The notes under the pieces were generated by a model. It had not been told where the DNA came from. It made no database searches and was given only the letters and a program-made list of their open reading frames with translations. Source: Leisingera sp. S132 (GTDB lineage Bacteria; Pseudomonadota; Alphaproteobacteria; Rhodobacterales; Rhodobacteraceae). Taken from it: a stretch of 64,000 nt of DNA. Shown one piece after another: positions 62,000 through 64,000 of the stretch; the stretch's first letter is position 1; every line of letters starts with the position of its first letter. Both the position numbers and the translations under genes were made by a program. The stretch is taken from positions 1,424,001-1,488,000 of the forward strand of contig NZ_CP083553.1 in the NCBI RefSeq assembly GCF_025144465.1. The letters are read 5' to 3'.

Positions 62000-62340
62000 A
62001 GTGCAGGTTTCTGTTGCCAGGTACCTGCGAACCCCGCCTTAAGCTGCAAAGCCTAAGGGCTTAGATTTCGGTTTTTCGGACTGCTTACGCAGCCAGAGCA
62101 ACCGGAGCACGATTGTCGTTTGCAATTGTACTGTTTGGGCCGGTACGGTGGCACCCCGCCGAGACAAAGCAAAACCCCTTTAGACGTCCGTCGATCCTGT
62201 TTCGGCCCCATGATCCCCAAACGAAGGATATTGGTGGAGCCGCCGGGTACCGCCCCCGGGTCCGATCCGCTTATTACGAGCGCGTTTATGTCCATAGTTC
62301 CACTAGGGAACAGGAGTCATATAGTCGGCTTCTGCGCGGA
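62000..62340 (-). ncRNA. ssrA: Circularly permuted tmRNA (two-piece, alphaproteobacterial)
   Basis: The gene reads, on the minus strand, acceptor piece then coding piece. The acceptor piece ends with its T-arm (CCGGGGGCGG...) and encoded CCA at 62234-62232. After about 22 intervening bases the coding piece begins GGGGCCGAAACAGGATCGAC at 62209. The tag frame at 62123-62085 reads ANDNRAPVALAA and stops. tmRNA rescues stalled ribosomes and tags the peptide for ClpXP. The outer ends are approximate. Confidence 0.95.
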
Positions 62341-62358
62341 TGCAAAGGGGGGAACCGG

Positions 62359-62470
62359 AATCCTGCGAGGATTCCGGCCAGTTTTCCGGCGCGGAAAACC
62401 GGCGCTAGCGGCAATTGATGCACTTAAAAATCCTCGCAGGATTTTTGGCCGTTTCCCGCGCCGGGAAGCG
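62359..62470. repeat. Cluster of four tandem palindromes
   Basis: CCGGAATCCT-GCG-AGGATTCCGG, then GTTTTCC-GGCGC-GGAAAAC, then after 30 bases AAAAATCCT-CGC-AGGATTTTT and TTCCCG-CGC-CGGGAA. Each pair is joined by GGCC, the same design as at 51717 and 55611. The second pair overlaps the 3' end of the small-protein gene. Confidence 0.75.
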
Positions 62471-62707
62471 GCGGTGCTGCATCAATCTGCGGATCGGGGC
62501 GCTGTTGCAGAAGATGATGACCTGCTCACGGTTCTGCACCGCTTGAAAACCGCGGGCGCGCACCTCCGCTAGAAACGCCTCCATCCCGGCATGGCGCTCA
62601 ATGTCGCGAAGCTTGCGGCGGACCACGCCGCCGTTCTGCACTGCCTTGCAGGCGAAGATATCTCGCATCCAGATATCCGGGGACAGGGAGGAACCGGGTT
62701 TGACCAT
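62405..62707 (-). CDS. Small conserved protein, paralogue of 55661-55891
   Basis: A 100-residue protein of unknown function. Residues 8-75 parallel the protein at 55661 (WMRDIFACKAVQNGGVVRRK, then DIERHAGM, then RARGFQAVQNREQVIIFCNSAPIRRL). The last 25 residues are encoded by the palindrome cluster and have no counterpart in the paralogue, so the frame appears extended by the repeat insertion. It follows the GntR gene by 34 bases on the same strand. Start MVKPGSSLS gives the best match. Confidence 0.7.
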   Translation of the reverse strand: MVKPGSSLSPDIWMRDIFACKAVQNGGVVRRKLRDIERHAGMEAFLAEVRARGFQAVQNREQVIIFCNSAPIRRLMQHRRFPARETAKNPARIFKCINCR

Positions 62708-62741
62708 GCCGGAAGCTTCCCGGCTTATGGTTAACAAAACC

Positions 62742-63470
62742 TTACCTCCGCGCCCGTGCGGAAAAGACATTGGCTGCCAGTTTGCGGGTTTCATCTTCGA
62801 GGTCCTGCAGGCCCGCAACTGCTGCGCCGCCATCGCCCGCCTCGATAGCATCGGCAATCCGGGTGTGAAGCCCGGTGATCACGGCGCGGTCGCGGGCGGT
62901 GAAGGTGATCATGTTCATCAGGGGCTGCATCGCCTCCACCGCGCCGGCCAGCTGATAGGACAGAACCGGATTGCAGGCCCCGTCCACCAGCGCCCGGTGA
63001 AAGGCCACGTCCGAGGCGCAGAAGGCCACATCCGTCAGCCCTGGCTGGCCTTGGCGGAAAATCTCTGCCCGCATGGTGGCAAGGTGGTCAGCGCTGCGTC
63101 GTTCCGCCGACAGCGGCGCGCAGGACCGCTCGAGCGCATAGCGCGCCTCGCAGGCGGTATCAAAACTTACTTCGTTCATGCTCAAGAGCAGGGTCGAGGT
63201 GGTAACCTGCTGCGCATAGGCATCTTCAAAGCTCAACCGGTTCACAAAGGCCCCGCCGGAAGCTCCGCGCTGGGTGCGGATCAGCGATTGCGCCGCCAGC
63301 CGTTTCAGCGCCTCGCGCACCGTCGGGCGGGAGACACGGAAATGATCGGACAGCTCCGCCTCCGACGGCAGCCGCTCATCCACGTTCAAGTCTCCGGAGA
63401 TGATGGCATCCTTGATCGCCTGGGCTATTTGAACCGACAGATCGGCGGAACTGCTGGGGTCAATCTGCAT
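62742..63470 (-). CDS. GntR-family (FadR/FCD) regulator, probable dmdA regulator
   Basis: A 242-residue regulator. The N-terminal winged helix shows LPSEAELSDHFRVSRPTVRE followed by ALKRLAAQSLIRTQRGASGG. The C-terminal FCD ligand domain (residues 85-235) has metal-ligand-type His residues in FHRALVDGACN and GLHTRIADAIEAGD. It is divergent from dmdA and two tandem repeats lie between them, so control of dmdA is the likely role. The effector, perhaps a DMSP-derived compound, is not known from the sequence. Confidence 0.88.
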   Translation of the reverse strand: MQIDPSSSADLSVQIAQAIKDAIISGDLNVDERLPSEAELSDHFRVSRPTVREALKRLAAQSLIRTQRGASGGAFVNRLSFEDAYAQQVTTSTLLLSMNEVSFDTACEARYALERSCAPLSAERRSADHLATMRAEIFRQGQPGLTDVAFCASDVAFHRALVDGACNPVLSYQLAGAVEAMQPLMNMITFTARDRAVITGLHTRIADAIEAGDGGAAVAGLQDLEDETRKLAANVFSARARR

Positions 63471-63524
63471 ACCCGGTGTCCTTGCAATGTGCGGCCCGGA
63501 CGCGGCCCGGGCAAGAAATCATTT

Positions 63525-63554
63525 GTCTGACATTTAAAAGTCTGACATTTAAAA
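63525..63554. promoter_or_regulatory. Tandem 15-bp direct repeat in the dmdA regulator/dmdA promoter region
   Basis: The unit GTCTGACATTTAAAA occurs twice, back to back and perfect. Each copy holds the small symmetric core GTC-T-GAC. It lies between the divergent GntR and dmdA genes and is the obvious operator candidate. Confidence 0.65.
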
Positions 63555-63669
63555 CCTAAGGCCTGAGTCGGGGGAGGGCAATGCCTGGATCCTCTGCACG
63601 CAGGCTTTTGCGGCATTGGCTCTGCCGCACGCAGCCAATCACCTGAAACGCTCAAACGGAGACTTGAGC

Positions 63670-64000
63670 ATGGCAAGCATCTTTCCCTCCCGCCGCATCC
63701 GGCGCACGCCCTTTTCCCCCGGTGTCGAGGCCGCGGGCGTCAAGGGGTACACGGTCTACAACCACATGCTGCTGGCAACGGTATTTGACAGCCTGGAATA
63801 CGACTGCGCTCACCTGAAGGAGCACGTGCAGGTCTGGGACGTGGCCTGCGAGCGCCAGGTCAGCATCAAGGGGCCGGACGCGCTGCGGCTGATGAAGCTG
63901 ATCAGCCCGCGCGACATGGACAAGATGGCAGACGACCAGTGCTATTATGTGCCGACGGTCGATCACAACGGCGGCATGCTGAACGATCCGGTGGCGGTGA
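63670..64000 (+). CDS. dmdA: DMSP demethylase DmdA (partial, runs off the window)
   Basis: The first 110 residues of a GcvT-like enzyme (MASIFPSRRIRRTPFSPGVE, then VKGYTVYNHMLLATVFDSLE, then EHVQVWDVACERQVSIKGPDALRLM and ISPRDMDKMADDQCYYVPTVDHNGGMLNDPV). This agrees with DmdA as I remember it from Ruegeria. DmdA passes a methyl group from DMSP to tetrahydrofolate, leaving methylmercaptopropionate. An ACGGAG site precedes the ATG. The 3' part is beyond the window. Confidence 0.9.
   Translation, partial: MASIFPSRRIRRTPFSPGVEAAGVKGYTVYNHMLLATVFDSLEYDCAHLKEHVQVWDVACERQVSIKGPDALRLMKLISPRDMDKMADDQCYYVPTVDHNGGMLNDPVAV

Noticed and set aside
1-64000. CRISPR array or prophage
   Set aside because: No regularly spaced direct repeats with unique spacers and no phage structural genes were seen.

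Overview
The window is chromosomal DNA from a marine alphaproteobacterium of the Roseobacter group (Rhodobacteraceae), most like Leisingera, Phaeobacter or Ruegeria. The evidence is the high GC content, a circularly permuted alpha-type tmRNA, an alphaproteobacterial GTTC-N7-GTTC SOS box, a DUF1476 ATP-synthase inhibitor, an RNase E with a long insert in its S1 domain, a separate corrinoid protein and homocysteine methyltransferase in place of one MetH, and genes for demethylation of dimethylsulfoniopropionate (DMSP). Genus is an inference; no rRNA or complete marker set is present.

Layout. 0.2-9.4 kb: a DUF4167 gene, then a long minus-strand run lptF-lptG-lptD-surA-pdxA-rsmA-pdxJ (outer-membrane assembly, vitamin B6 synthesis and rRNA methylation). 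9.5-17.7 kb: pepA-holC, a secreted CHAP protein, a globin, an aspartic protease, marC with an ABC-F ATPase, ndk, a Pmp3/DUF4112 pair and a TfoX-like gene. 17.9-22.9 kb: a cytochrome P450, an AraC regulator and dmdC-dmdD. 23-28.2 kb: two identical tRNA-Asn genes around a GntR gene, a metallo-hydrolase, a histidine kinase, a lysine-rich helical protein that looks like a pore-forming toxin, and tRNA-Ile(CAU). 28.2-33.6 kb: a LysR regulator with a metallo-hydrolase, purM-purN and rnd. 33.6-37.1 kb: an accessory patch with an IS110-family element, an IS5-family element and the C-terminal scrap of an RTX-type secreted protein.

37.1-43 kb: a lipoprotein, SufE, DUF1638 with a corrinoid protein, an SOS-box radical SAM gene, acylphosphatase, bmt and DUF1476. 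43.2-48.2 kb: purC, purS-purQ and a DctB/DctD two-component pair whose regulator lacks the sigma-54 contact loop. 48.2-55.6 kb: rne with a long leader, a TusA-like gene, ccdA and a membrane serine hydrolase coupled to a second P450. 55.6-59 kb: the fumC operon, a secreted protein and sspB. 59.1-64 kb: chrA and a rhodanese-ChrB fusion, a SnoaL-like gene, tmRNA (ssrA), a small protein paralogous to one at 55.7 kb, and a GntR regulator divergent from dmdA, which runs off the window end.

Genes that work together: dmdA, dmdC and dmdD belong to one DMSP demethylation route; bmt, the corrinoid protein and DUF1638 look like parts of a split cobalamin-dependent methionine synthase; tmRNA and SspB act in the same ribosome-rescue and ClpXP proteolysis pathway. 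Repeat-level signals include hairpins paired through a GGCC junction at three gene ends, a dispersed intergenic repeat, and a perfect 15-bp tandem repeat in the dmdA promoter region. The least explained candidate gene is the pore-forming-toxin-like protein at 26.6-27.8 kb.
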